Source: Rhizobium johnstonii 3841 (lineage in GTDB: Bacteria > Pseudomonadota > Alphaproteobacteria > Rhizobiales > Rhizobiaceae). From it: a stretch of 64,000 bases of DNA. A program made the position numbers and the translations under genes. The stretch lies in contig NC_008380.1 of the NCBI RefSeq assembly GCF_000009265.1, forward strand, positions 1,927,501 to 1,991,500, written 5' to 3'. Positions 8,339-17,743 of this stretch are shown here, one piece after another (the first letter of the stretch is position 1; each line of letters begins with the position of its first letter). The notes beneath the pieces are model-generated. The model had not been told where the DNA came from and searched no databases. It saw nothing but the letters and a program-made list of their open reading frames with translations.

Positions 8339-9232
8339 TCAGGCTCGATGGCGCAGGGCGTCGACGAGCGCCACGAATGCCGGAGAGGACTGCCTTCTGC
8401 TGGGATAGTAGAGATGGTAGCCATCCCAGTATGGGGAAAAGGCTTCCAGCACGCGTCTCAGACGGCCTTCCGCGATATGAGGTAGCGCGACGTCTTCTGG
8501 TACGTATGCCAAGCCAAGTCCGTCCAGCGCCGCTTCCACACTCTGATAGGAGTTATTGAAGGCAAGCTGTCCCTCTACCCTGATCCTGATCTCTTTCCCG
8601 TTGTCTTCGAACTCCCATGCCCAGAAGCCGCCATATGTGGGCAGGCGCTCGTTGATGCAGTTGTGGCGGACGAGGTCCTGCGGATGCTCCGGAACCCCCT
8701 TGCCCTCGAAATATGAGGGTGCGCCGACGACGGCAAAAGGGAAATCAGGCCCGATGCGTGTCGAGATCATGTCTTTCGCCACCTGCTCGCCCATCCGAAC
8801 GCCGCCGTCGAAGCGCTCGGTCACGATGTCGGACAGCCCATTCTCGCGTATCAGCTCCACCTTGATGTCAGGCTTGTTCGGTAGGAAGCGCTGGAGTTTC
8901 GGCCAGATGATCCAGTTGATCGCATGATCGGATGCCGTGATGCGAATGTTCCCCGCTGGCCTGTCCCGGAGCTCGGTGAGAGCGTCGAGTTGAGCATCGA
9001 TCTCGTCGAAGTGGGGTCCCACGCCTTGGAACAACCGCTCCCCGGCGTCGGTGAGTGAAACTGCCCGCGTGGTACGGGTCAGAAGCCGGATTCCAAGGCG
9101 CGTCTCGAGCTGGCGGACAGTGTGGCTGAGCGCCGATTGAGAGACGCCCAGCTTCGCAGCCGCCCGCGTAAAATTCTTCTCCCGGGCGACCGCCAGAAAG
9201 GCCATCAGGTCGTTGACGCTCTCGCGTGGCAT
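8339..9232 (-). CDS. LysR-family transcriptional regulator
   Basis: 297 residues. The N-terminal winged helix-turn-helix (about 3-62) contains NFTRAAAKLGVSQSALSHTVRQLETRLG, the LysR signature. The C-terminal two-lobe effector domain (about 90-290) is of the CrgA/YafC type often found beside oxidoreductase genes. It is transcribed away from the L,D-transpeptidase gene; the 128-bp gap would hold its operator. No dedicated target gene is adjacent, so its regulon is unknown. Confidence 0.92.
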   Translation of the reverse strand: MPRESVNDLMAFLAVAREKNFTRAAAKLGVSQSALSHTVRQLETRLGIRLLTRTTRAVSLTDAGERLFQGVGPHFDEIDAQLDALTELRDRPAGNIRITASDHAINWIIWPKLQRFLPNKPDIKVELIRENGLSDIVTERFDGGVRMGEQVAKDMISTRIGPDFPFAVVGAPSYFEGKGVPEHPQDLVRHNCINERLPTYGGFWAWEFEDNGKEIRIRVEGQLAFNNSYQSVEAALDGLGLAYVPEDVALPHIAEGRLRRVLEAFSPYWDGYHLYYPSRRQSSPAFVALVDALRHRA

Positions 9233-9360
9233 TCACGAGCTCCTTCGGATCAAATGGCGGTTGTACTGAATTTGCAGAGACTGGACATTGAAATCATCGT
9301 GAACACCTGCCTGGTTCGGTTCGCACTGGAACAAGTTGCGGCGCCGCCCATTTGTCGTCC

Positions 9361-10365
9361 ATGAAAACAGCCCTGACGATGTCGCTGCTCGCTCTGGCCT
9401 TCTCCGTTGGCGGTGCCGCCGCGCGGGAACTCCGGCCTGAAGAAATCAACACCGCGTCGATTGCGTCCATCGGGACTGAGAAGCCTGCGCCGGGAGATCC
9501 CGACCCGGCGATCGTCCGCCTTCAGGTGCTGCTCGACCGTGCAGGCTCGTCTCCCGGCGTGATTGACGGACTCTCCGGCGAAAACGTCGACAAGGCCGTG
9601 GCCGGCTTCGAGGCTATGAACAATCTTCCTGTCGATGGGAGGCTGGATCCAGAGGTCGCCTCCCGCCTGGAAGGCAATGCCCCTATCGTTGCCCCGATCG
9701 TTGAAAGCTATGTCGTCTCGGCAGAGGATGCCGCGGGTCTCGTTGACAAGATCCCTGAAGACTATGGCGAGAAGGCAAAGATGCAAAGCCTGGGATATAC
9801 GAGCGTTGCCGAGAAACTATCCGAGCGGTTCCACATGGGGATCGATCTCGTGCATGCGCTCAACCCGGCTTCGCAATTTGCTCCTGGCGACACGGTGTGG
9901 GTGGTGAACCCGGGTCCTCCAAGAGGAGGAAAGGTCAAGAGGATCGAGGCTGACAGGAAGACGGGGCAGGTGCTCGCCTATGCGGCGGACGGATCCCTGC
10001 TTGCAGTCTATCCCGCAACGATCGGAAGCGAAGACAATCCGGCGCCGTCAGGCAAGCACAAGGTCAAGGGTGTCGCGCGGATGCCGGTCTACAGATATGA
10101 CCCGAAGCGCAACTTCAAGCAGGGAAAGAACGACAAGGTCCTGACGATCCCGAAAGGGCCGAACGGTCCTGTTGGTACGGTCTGGATAGACCTGACCGAG
10201 CCGACCTATGGGATACACGGCACACCGGAGCCGAAGCTCATCGACAAGGTGGGATCGCATGGCTGCGTGCGGCTGACGAACTGGGATGCCGAAGAGTTGG
10301 CGGCTATGGTCAAGCCAGGGGTCGTGGTGGACTTCGTCACAGGCAGTCCAGCCGCCCCGAAGTGA
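9361..10365 (+). CDS. L,D-transpeptidase with peptidoglycan-binding region
   Basis: 334 residues, exported (signal peptide 1-22). A peptidoglycan-binding-1-like region (about 55-100, VLLDRAGSSPGVIDGLSGENVDKAV) is followed by a LysM-like segment (about 145-180). The YkuD catalytic domain (about 200-330) carries the motif HG...SHGCVRLTN with nucleophile Cys302. The family cross-links meso-diaminopimelate stems 3-3 or attaches outer-membrane proteins to peptidoglycan in the periplasm. ATG 9361 is chosen because the alternative TTG at 9352 adds only three residues before the signal peptide. Confidence 0.92.
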   Translation: MKTALTMSLLALAFSVGGAAARELRPEEINTASIASIGTEKPAPGDPDPAIVRLQVLLDRAGSSPGVIDGLSGENVDKAVAGFEAMNNLPVDGRLDPEVASRLEGNAPIVAPIVESYVVSAEDAAGLVDKIPEDYGEKAKMQSLGYTSVAEKLSERFHMGIDLVHALNPASQFAPGDTVWVVNPGPPRGGKVKRIEADRKTGQVLAYAADGSLLAVYPATIGSEDNPAPSGKHKVKGVARMPVYRYDPKRNFKQGKNDKVLTIPKGPNGPVGTVWIDLTEPTYGIHGTPEPKLIDKVGSHGCVRLTNWDAEELAAMVKPGVVVDFVTGSPAAPK

Positions 10366-10413
10366 GACGGAATTATTTCTATTCCGATCCCTTCTCGGGC
10401 TTGCTGCCGATAG

Positions 10414-10436
10414 GATGTCGGGCGCTTCCCGGCATC
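10414..10436. terminator. Hairpin between convergent genes
   Basis: A 9-bp stem (10414-10422 with 10428-10436, one G-U pair) and a 5-base loop lie between the converging ends of the transpeptidase and FixJ-like genes. No clear T-run follows on either strand. Confidence 0.45.
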
Positions 10437-10460
10437 TCCGACCGTCTGTCAGACCACAAA

Positions 10461-11114
10461 CTAATGCAGGAATGCCACACCGATATCGAGCTTCGCTGCC
10501 ATGTTCACCAGATGCGGCAACGTTCGGGCATTCATCTTCCTCATGACCTGACCGCGATGAGCCTTCACTGTGATCTCGCTGATGTTCAATTTGAACGCCA
10601 CCTGCTTGTTCAGTAGCCCCTCGGCGACGAACTTCATGACTTCCCGCTCTCGCGGCGTAAGCGTACGGTAGTTTCCCTCCAGGCGACCTATCTCCATGGT
10701 GGTCCGAATGGCCGCATGTATCTTTTCCGCGAGAGCGTTCAAGTCGAACGGCTGTGGTATGAAGCTGACATGAAATTTCGTTGCGTTTACGGTCATCGCT
10801 TGACCGCCATGGCCGGTGAGGACGATCACCGGGCAGCGGATAGCATGCGCACATATTAGATGTGTCAGATCAGACGCGGTCAGGTCAGGCAGCCTCGCGT
10901 CAAGAACAACGCAGCCGACTAAGTCCGCCTCAGGGCTTATCAGAAAATCCGTTCTCGATTTGCATAGGTGCGACCGCCTACCTTGCAAGTGAATGTTTGC
11001 GTCCAAAGCCGAACGAATAGTATCGTCGTCACTCAATATGATGACGATTGCGTCTTCTGGTGAGAGTTTCTGCGCTTTGCGCGTTGTAGCATGAGGGTGG
11101 TTGCCAGTGTACAT
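10461..11114 (-). CDS. FixJ-like response regulator with atypical receiver
   Basis: 217 residues from ATG 11114; AAAGGAG sits seven bases before it, which rules out the in-frame ATG two codons earlier. The receiver domain (about 22-135) keeps the acidic DDD at 29-31, Asp72 (VVLDARLPD) and Thr100. The invariant Lys of the KPF motif is Gln121 (IPQPFD), so signalling may be weakened or constitutive. A LuxR helix-turn-helix (about 150-210, LTPREREVMKFVAEGLLNKQVA) follows. No kinase gene is adjacent. It diverges from the large regulator at 11382. Confidence 0.88.
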   Translation of the reverse strand: MYTGNHPHATTRKAQKLSPEDAIVIILSDDDTIRSALDANIHLQGRRSHLCKSRTDFLISPEADLVGCVVLDARLPDLTASDLTHLICAHAIRCPVIVLTGHGGQAMTVNATKFHVSFIPQPFDLNALAEKIHAAIRTTMEIGRLEGNYRTLTPREREVMKFVAEGLLNKQVAFKLNISEITVKAHRGQVMRKMNARTLPHLVNMAAKLDIGVAFLH

Positions 11115-11381
11115 TGCCATTCTCCTTTTAAATTGTGTTGAGAATTCTGTGGGCAAAGATCTTGGAAATGAATTGTACTCGCGTCCGACTGTTGATTGTC
11201 GCGATCGCTGCTGGAAATTCTTTTAGCGGATAGCGATTAAAAATGGCACTTAAGTGCTATGAGAGATTCTGAAAAATTCTGAATCGCTGCTTTGGAGCGC
11301 GGCCCCGTACCCTTGGAATAGGGGGCGTTCCTATGGTTTTATGGCCCTAAATACCATTGCCTGGACGGATGAGAGAGTGCT

Positions 11382-14228
11382 TTGGGACAGATCGAGTTAG
11401 GCCTTTTCGAGTTCTGCGGTTGGGAGCTTGACCTCGCGAAACGAGAGCTGCGTGCCATGGGAGCGCCAGTACCCATCGGCAGTCGGGCATTTGAAATTCT
11501 GGAAACACTTGTGGTTTCGGAAGGCGATATTGTATCCAAAGACGACCTTATGAAGCGCGTCTGGCCCGGACTCGTCGTCGAAGACAATACGATTCAGGTT
11601 CACATATCGGCAATTCGTAAGGCGCTCGGAAAAGATAGGAATTTGCTGAAGACCATTTCTGGTCGAGGCTATCGTATTCTTGGCGAGTGGACGTGCCATC
11701 GTAAACCAGCACACGCGCCGGCGCTGACGCCTCCCATCCACCCACGGTCGACTGAGAATTTGTTTTTTACGAATATTCCGGCCTCAATGTCTGATTTGGT
11801 AGGCCGCGAGACGACGATTACCCAAGTCCTGGACCTGACGTCTGCCTACCGAGTTGTTACGCTGACCGGCCCCGGCGGTATCGGAAAGACCGTGCTTGCA
11901 TCGGAAATCGCCCGCCGTTTGCTGCCATCGCTGGACGGCGACGCCTTCTTCGTAGAACTTGTATCCCTGTCGGATCCTGGCCTTGTTCCCACAACGCTAG
12001 CTCAAGCCCTCGATTTGCATCTTCAGGGAGACGACATTTCCGCAGAGTTGGTGGCGCGCGCCATCGGAACGAGGAAGATGTTGTTGGTGATCGACAACTG
12101 CGAACAAGTCATCGACGCAGCCGCCGCGATGGTCGAGGCGATCGTGCGCGCTTGCCAGAATGTATCGGTGCTCGCGACAAGCCGAGAGCTTCTCCGTATC
12201 GAGGGCGAATTCGCTTACCGCGTGCCCCCGCTCGAGGTTCCGGCGAGCGAGGATTTCGGCAACGCCCTGGAGCATAGTGCAGTCCAGCTCTTCATCGCTC
12301 GCACTCGGGCCTTGCTATGGGATTTTTCGCCAACCCAGGAAAAGCTGTCTGCCATAGCGACGATATGTCGGCATCTCGATGGAATTCCGCTTGCCATCGA
12401 ATTTGCCGCCGCCCGCGCTGCGACCCTCGGTCTCCAACAGATCGCCGGCCGACTGGACGATCGCTTTGTCCTGCTGACCGGCGGCCGTAGGACGGCTTTG
12501 CCTCGTCATCAGACGCTCCGCGCGGCGCTGGATTGGAGCTATGAATTGTTGCCGGAAGCCGAACGTCAACTGCTTCGCAATCTGGCGATCTTCCCTGCCG
12601 GCTTTACACTAGATGCCGCCGTGGCGGTGAGTGGGGAAACCGAGGCGGAAACGGCTCTCGCTATTTCTAATCTCGTCTCGAAGTCTCTGGTGACATTCGA
12701 AGGGGCGGAAACAGGTCCTCGCTGGCGTCTCCTCGAAACTGTTCGAGTCTACGCACGCGAAAAACTCGGGGTCCGCGACCACTACCAACGCGCTATGCGT
12801 CGGCTGGCGGAGTACTTTCTGTCGTTCTTTCGGCCGTTTTCGGAGGAGCGCGATCTTCAGGCTGCGATCGAAGAAATTGGTCACTATCGCCGGGAGGTCG
12901 ACAATCTGCGTGCCGCGTTGAGATGGGCTCTCTCGCCCGATGGGGACGGAATTCTGGGCGCAAGGCTCGCCGCCACCACGAGCGACTTCTGGACTGCCAT
13001 GTCGCTCGTTTCCGAGGCGGGCGACTGGGCGGAAAAAGCGCTCGAACAGATCGGCGAGGAGAGCGGAAGCCGCACCGAGATGGTCTTGCGATGCGCTCTC
13101 GGGTTTGCGCTGATTTACACCCAAGGCATGAGCCATCGCGGCAGGGACGTGCTGACCGGTGCCTTGTCGCTGGCAAAGGCATTCGATGACTTTGACTACC
13201 AGCAGCGCGTGACATGCGCACTTTGGCTGTTCTCCGCCCGGTCGATGGAATTGGAAGACGCGCTGGTGTTTGCGCGTGAATACGAGCAAGTCGTCAAGGG
13301 AAGAGACATACAGTCCCGGGCTACGGCCGCATGGCTCGTGGGAATTCCTCAAACCTATCAGGCGGAGCACCTGGAAGCTGGCGAGCGGCTTGATTGGGCG
13401 GCGAGGCATTTCCCCTCCGATAATCGCCGCAAAGATATGCTGAGGCTGGGTGCCGACGTTCGGACGTCCTCCATGGCCCACAACACGGTGAACCTGATCT
13501 CACGCGGTCAGTTGGACGCGGCGGTTCGAACGGCCGAGGAGTCGATCCGGGAAGCACGCGAAACAAGGCAGCCATTCGTGTTATGTGTTGCTCTCGCATG
13601 GTCGGCTGTCTTCGTTTCACTAAGCCTTGAAGAAATGCATCGAGCCAAAGAATACGGCGAGGAGTTGCTCGACCACGCATTCCAGCATGGCCTGCGCCCT
13701 TTTCACGCGGTAGGCTTGTGCGTGAAGGGAAGTCTGGCGTCCAGATCAGGCAATCCTATGAATGGAATCGACGCGCTTCGATCCGGCATTGGTGAGATGC
13801 GTGAAGCAGCGTACCTGCTTTTTTACCCTTTTTTCTTATGCGAGCTTGCGTCTGCGTTGCAGGCGGCCGGTCGTTTTAATGAGGCGCTTCAGGAAATCGG
13901 AAATGCTCTGCATTTCTCAGAGCAAAAAGGCTACCGGTGGATGGTGCCAGAGATTTTGAGAAAGAAGGGCGAGATATTGGCCACTCAGAACATCAGCGAC
14001 GCCTCTGATGTCCAAAACTTGTACCAACAGGCAATGCAGCAGGCCTCCGCGCAAGGCGGAATTTACTGGCAGATTTCTGCAGGAACCAGCCTCGTCGAAT
14101 TCCTTGATCGCAATGGTGGAGGCGGATCGGCCCGCAATATCCTCCTTCCGATCTACCAGCAGTTCACGGAAGGATTTTCCAGCGTCAAAGTGTCACGAGC
14201 AAAGATGCTGATCGACGGTCTGGGCTGA
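11382..14228 (+). CDS. Winged-helix / NB-ATPase / TPR regulator
   Basis: 948 residues from TTG 11382 behind GAGAGAG; no in-frame ATG is near. An OmpR/PhoB-type winged helix (about 10-100, FEILETLVVSEGDIVSKDDLMKRVW) replaces a receiver. A STAND-type nucleotide-binding domain follows, with Walker A GPGGIGKTVLA (near 165), Walker B MLLVIDNCEQ (near 235) and LATSRELLRIEGE. A long helical C-terminus (about 480-945) looks like TPR-type repeats. This is the COG3903 architecture, related to AfsR/MalT-like regulators that oligomerise on ligand binding. Ligand and targets are unknown. It diverges from the FixJ-like gene. Confidence 0.88.
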   Translation: MGQIELGLFEFCGWELDLAKRELRAMGAPVPIGSRAFEILETLVVSEGDIVSKDDLMKRVWPGLVVEDNTIQVHISAIRKALGKDRNLLKTISGRGYRILGEWTCHRKPAHAPALTPPIHPRSTENLFFTNIPASMSDLVGRETTITQVLDLTSAYRVVTLTGPGGIGKTVLASEIARRLLPSLDGDAFFVELVSLSDPGLVPTTLAQALDLHLQGDDISAELVARAIGTRKMLLVIDNCEQVIDAAAAMVEAIVRACQNVSVLATSRELLRIEGEFAYRVPPLEVPASEDFGNALEHSAVQLFIARTRALLWDFSPTQEKLSAIATICRHLDGIPLAIEFAAARAATLGLQQIAGRLDDRFVLLTGGRRTALPRHQTLRAALDWSYELLPEAERQLLRNLAIFPAGFTLDAAVAVSGETEAETALAISNLVSKSLVTFEGAETGPRWRLLETVRVYAREKLGVRDHYQRAMRRLAEYFLSFFRPFSEERDLQAAIEEIGHYRREVDNLRAALRWALSPDGDGILGARLAATTSDFWTAMSLVSEAGDWAEKALEQIGEESGSRTEMVLRCALGFALIYTQGMSHRGRDVLTGALSLAKAFDDFDYQQRVTCALWLFSARSMELEDALVFAREYEQVVKGRDIQSRATAAWLVGIPQTYQAEHLEAGERLDWAARHFPSDNRRKDMLRLGADVRTSSMAHNTVNLISRGQLDAAVRTAEESIREARETRQPFVLCVALAWSAVFVSLSLEEMHRAKEYGEELLDHAFQHGLRPFHAVGLCVKGSLASRSGNPMNGIDALRSGIGEMREAAYLLFYPFFLCELASALQAAGRFNEALQEIGNALHFSEQKGYRWMVPEILRKKGEILATQNISDASDVQNLYQQAMQQASAQGGIYWQISAGTSLVEFLDRNGGGGSARNILLPIYQQFTEGFSSVKVSRAKMLIDGLG

Positions 14229-14359
14229 AAAGAATGCCGAAAATCGCTGGACGACAGTCCCGCGTCGCAACCGAAATCAGATATGGACCCGCGTCCATGT
14301 TCAACACATGGAGCAAGGCCGCCGGAAAACCGGCGACCAGGCCCGCGTCCGAAATGCGT

Positions 14360-15646
14360 TTACGTTCTGACCGAACGGAACGCAGTGCGGAGTTCTTCGC
14401 AGAACACCGTCGTCTGCTCCCATGCCGCGAAGTGCCCGCCCTTCGCGAGCCTGTTGTAGTGTATCAGGTTCGGGTAGGCCCGCTCCGTCCAGCTCCGGGG
14501 TGCCGCATAGATTTCGTCGGGAAATACGCTGACCGCCACCGGAATCTTGACATTCTTCACAGCGAAGAATTCAAGCTTGTTCTCCCAGTAAAGGCGTGCC
14601 GACGAGACGGCCGTGTTCGTGAGCCAGTAGAGGGTCACATTGTCAAGGATATCCTCTCGTGTCAGGCCTTCCGTCTCGCCGTCGAAGACGCGGGCGATCA
14701 GCTCGTAGCTCCGGATGTCGTGATCGATCATCCAGGCGGCAAGGCCAACGGGTGAATCCGCAATGCCGACCAAGGTCTGCGGGCGGTTTGCCATTTCGAT
14801 CGCGTAGCCGAGGCCATGCTTGTAGAAGTCGTCGAGCTGGTTGTAGGCGTGTTCCTCGTCGGCCGACAGTCCTGCAGGCTTGGTGCCTCCCGGCCGCAGC
14901 GCGGCGGCGATGTTGTCCGGAACGGTGGCCGGCATATTGACGTGGATGCCGACCAGTTCCGGCGGGGCGATCAGTGCCATCTGCTCAGTCACGGCGTCGC
15001 CCCAGTCGCCGCCCTGGGCGACATATTTCGAGTAGCCGAGGCGTTTCATGAGTTCGATCCAGGCATGCGCGATCCGGATGGGATCCCAGCCCTTCTCGGT
15101 CGGCTTTCCGGAGAAGGCGTAGCCAGGGATCGAAGGGATGACGACGTCGAAAGCATCTGACGCCGAGCCGCCATGGGCGGTCGGATTGGTAAGGGGCTCG
15201 ATAATCTTCATCTGCTCGATGATCGACCCCGGCCATCCGTGTGTCACGATGATGGGCAGGGCTCCGTCGCGCTTGGCCTTCACATGGATGAAGTGGATGT
15301 CGACGCCGTCGATCTTGGTCTTGAACTGGGGCAGGGCGTTCAGTCTCGCTTCGACCTTTCGCCAGTCATAGTCCTTGGCCCAATAGCTGGCGAGCTTTTC
15401 GATGGTCGCGGACTGAACGCCCTGAGTATTGTCATCGACGATCTCGCGCTCCGGAAAGCGCGTTGCTTCGATGCGGCGGCGGAGATCGTCGAGTTGGGCA
15501 TCGGTCGCCTTGTATTTGAAGGGACGAATTTCCTCGCCACTGGCTTTGGCCAGGGCGATCGAGGCTGGAAGGACGCTGAGCGCGCCCGCGGCCGCGGCGG
15601 TTGCCAAAAGAGTGCGGCGAGTGACTGAGGATGAGATGGATGACAT
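14360..15646 (-). CDS. Tat-exported epoxide hydrolase
   Basis: 428 residues. The Tat signal (SVTRRTLLATAAAAGALSVLP, ending SIALA) is unusual for this otherwise cytosolic family. The EHN domain (about 40-145) is followed by an alpha/beta-hydrolase with oxyanion segment THGWPGS and nucleophile Asp in QGGDWGD. A late Asp/Glu and the terminal KGGHFAAWEQ His complete the triad. The expected reaction is hydrolysis of epoxides to diols. The GGTGTC-GCC-GATACC inverted repeat lies 73 bp upstream, shared with the SDR and DJ-1-like genes, suggesting co-regulation of a detoxification set. Confidence 0.9.
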   Translation of the reverse strand: MSSISSSVTRRTLLATAAAAGALSVLPASIALAKASGEEIRPFKYKATDAQLDDLRRRIEATRFPEREIVDDNTQGVQSATIEKLASYWAKDYDWRKVEARLNALPQFKTKIDGVDIHFIHVKAKRDGALPIIVTHGWPGSIIEQMKIIEPLTNPTAHGGSASDAFDVVIPSIPGYAFSGKPTEKGWDPIRIAHAWIELMKRLGYSKYVAQGGDWGDAVTEQMALIAPPELVGIHVNMPATVPDNIAAALRPGGTKPAGLSADEEHAYNQLDDFYKHGLGYAIEMANRPQTLVGIADSPVGLAAWMIDHDIRSYELIARVFDGETEGLTREDILDNVTLYWLTNTAVSSARLYWENKLEFFAVKNVKIPVAVSVFPDEIYAAPRSWTERAYPNLIHYNRLAKGGHFAAWEQTTVFCEELRTAFRSVRT

Positions 15647-16128
15647 GGGGGTCTCCGGGGTTCAGAATTTCGACGCGCCAAAGCTCCCATGTGCTGAGGC
15701 GAGCTTCTATTGCACCAAGGTGTCGCCGATACCATTGGATCGGTTCCGAATACGGATGGCAGAGAGGGCCTTTGGAGGGTTTCGAACAGGTCGACATTGG
15801 GGGAGCAACGAGGCCGGCTCGATTGAAAGCGGCAGGTTCTTGTCTCAAGGTGCGAAGGGCGTGAGGGCGAGATCATTGATGTCGTGGCCAAAGCGGGGAT
15901 CTCTCGCTCGTCCAGTCGGCTAAAATCCGATCGAACTGGGCGAGGCCGCAGCCGATGTTCCGTTGGAACGGGGGAGCTCGATCATGCCAAAAGAGAAGGC
16001 CACCATCATCGCAGATGGCGGCCAGATCCAGGTTCGATCGCAACAGTTGCAGCGGCCTTGCCTGTGAGCAGCGCCGGAAGCACTCTTCCAAAACTCCCAT
16101 GGCACATGCCGGCAGTGCAAATGAGCCG
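15647..16128. other. Intergenic stretch holding an operator
   Basis: 482 bp with no convincing gene on either strand; the short open readings lack ribosome sites and family features. It contains the inverted-repeat operator at 15719-15733 and presumably the epoxide hydrolase promoter. Confidence 0.6.
15719..15733. promoter_or_regulatory. Inverted-repeat operator copy 1
   Basis: GGTGTC-GCC-GATACC, a near-perfect palindrome. With its flank from 15707 it matches the copy before the SDR gene over about 27 bp with two mismatches. It lies 73 bp upstream of the epoxide hydrolase start. Confidence 0.65.
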
Positions 16129-16797
16129 TCAGTCGGGCAACGGCCGTCCTGAGCGCTCGGCGATCATGTACTGCGCATACCAGTCCGGCCAGTTCTCATC
16201 ATGATTGCCGCCGGTGCGCGTTTCATGGTCGCCATGGGCGGCAGCGGCGCGGCGCAACGCGCTCGCAAGATCGCTCTCCGTCGAGAATGCCGCGCCCGTT
16301 GCGTCGATCCGGCCTGGCAGCCTGGCTGTCACCTCCTGAAAGAGCCAACCGTTTCCATCAGGATCGCTGAACGATGCGAAAGATGAGTAACTCCCGCGGG
16401 TTGGATGCGGACCCGCAAGACGACCCTCGTCGTCCTGATGATGGAAAACGCCGCCGACATCATGAAAGACACCGCTCATCGCGGCGCCTCGGGCGGCCAC
16501 CGCCGCGTGAGCCGTCTCGATGTTGGAAACGATGAGATGAAGTCCTTGCGCGGAACCCGGCTTGGCGGAGGTGACGCCGCTGCCGAAGATCACCGAGCAC
16601 GGCGAGCCAGGCGGCGTCACCTGCACCACCCGGAACCCGTTCGCGCCGGAAACGTCGGCGTCCAGCCTCCAGCCAAGCCGGGTGTAGAAGGCCCTTGCGC
16701 GATCGACGTCGGAAACCGGAATAACCACGACTTCGAGCTTCATGTCGACGTCATGCACCTTCTCTGCGGCTGTCCTGTTACGTTCCTGGATGGACAT
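16129..16797 (-). CDS. VOC (glyoxalase/bleomycin-resistance) family protein
   Basis: 222 residues from ATG 16797 behind ACGGGAGAATTGAAA; longer readings add non-homologous sequence. The single VOC domain (about 20-150) starts MKLEVVVIPVSDVDRARAFYTRLGW and ends FSDPDGNGWLFQEV, with the conserved His and Glu metal-ligand positions. A C-terminal extension (about 160-222) with DLASALRRAAAAHGDHE and NWPDWYAQYMIAE is a known add-on in alphaproteobacterial members. The substrate is unknown; a role in handling reactive carbonyls or epoxides fits the block. Confidence 0.87.
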   Translation of the reverse strand: MSIQERNRTAAEKVHDVDMKLEVVVIPVSDVDRARAFYTRLGWRLDADVSGANGFRVVQVTPPGSPCSVIFGSGVTSAKPGSAQGLHLIVSNIETAHAAVAARGAAMSGVFHDVGGVFHHQDDEGRLAGPHPTRGSYSSFASFSDPDGNGWLFQEVTARLPGRIDATGAAFSTESDLASALRRAAAAHGDHETRTGGNHDENWPDWYAQYMIAERSGRPLPD

Positions 16798-17086
16798 TTT
16801 CAATTCTCCCGTAATGTGCGTGATGGGCACTGCCCGTAGCGCTGTGAACGATGCGTCGGCCCAGTGCGGCCGTCCATTGTCCCATGGTGTCGGTTCGATG
16901 GATGCGGCGATAATCGGCGATGGTCGATGAAGACCGCGCCGGACGCCTGTGACGCCCGCACGCAAGAAACGCCTCCTTTGTCCGACAGAGCAGACCAAGA
17001 AGCTTTGTTCACCCTTAAAGGCGTGCGCTCGCCCCCCGGGGGAATGTCTCCGCAGAGGGCCGCTTTGGCGCCGCGCGACGCGCTTG

Positions 17087-17710
17087 TCACGCTGCAAGCG
17101 CTTCAACGAGATCGCTTGTGGTCACGATAGCACTGGCATAGTTGGGCATGTTGATTTCCAACGCTGCGTGCATCATCTCGTCCGAGTAGTCCGCAACGGC
17201 GTCCCTCACCACCGTGACGTCGTAGCCCAGTTCGGCGGCAAAGCGGACCGTGGCTTCGATGCAGGTGTGAGCGACCAGTCCAATGACGATTATCCTCTCG
17301 ATGCCGAGCCGCTTCAGCTGTAAATCGAGATCGGTGTTGGCAAATCCGCTTGAGCACCAGTGTTCGGACGCGACGATCTCGCCTGCGGCCGGAACGAACT
17401 CGGCACGGAATTCTCCGCCCCAGGTTCCGCATTCGAAACTTCTGCGGTGCCACGCCGCGCGCTGGATCGGCGCCACAAATTTCCAGTTCTCATAATCGCC
17501 TTCTCGGTACCGGTGATGCATGGCGAAAAAGACGCGAAGCTTTGCAGCACGCGCTGCGGTCAAAACCTGCTGCATGTGTGGCACGCAGTTGTTGGCTTCC
17601 GCCACCTCCTTGATCCGAGGCCAGATTTTTCCGCCCTCGGAAATGAAATCATTATAGGGGTCGACAACCACCAGGCCGGTGTTGTTCGGATCATAGGACA
17701 GGCGTTTCAT
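17087..17710 (-). CDS. Isochorismatase-like cysteine hydrolase
   Basis: 207 residues covering the whole isochorismatase-like fold. Catalytic Asp is in VVDPYNDF (near 17), and nucleophile Cys is in LVAHTCIEATVR. The Lys that usually completes the triad is not obvious; His in SEHWCSSGF lies where family members hold a substrate-site residue. Members hydrolyse isochorismate, nicotinamide or N-carbamoyl compounds, and the sequence does not decide which. It is 33 bp downstream of the gene at 17744 and so likely in its operon. Confidence 0.87.
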   Translation of the reverse strand: MKRLSYDPNNTGLVVVDPYNDFISEGGKIWPRIKEVAEANNCVPHMQQVLTAARAAKLRVFFAMHHRYREGDYENWKFVAPIQRAAWHRRSFECGTWGGEFRAEFVPAAGEIVASEHWCSSGFANTDLDLQLKRLGIERIIVIGLVAHTCIEATVRFAAELGYDVTVVRDAVADYSDEMMHAALEINMPNYASAIVTTSDLVEALAA

Positions 17711-17743
17711 GGTGCTCTCCGTACGGCAACTAGATTTAGACGG

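Noticed and set aside
12609..13481. 290-residue open frame antisense to the large regulator
   Set aside because: Lies within the TPR-type region of a real gene and has no features of its own.
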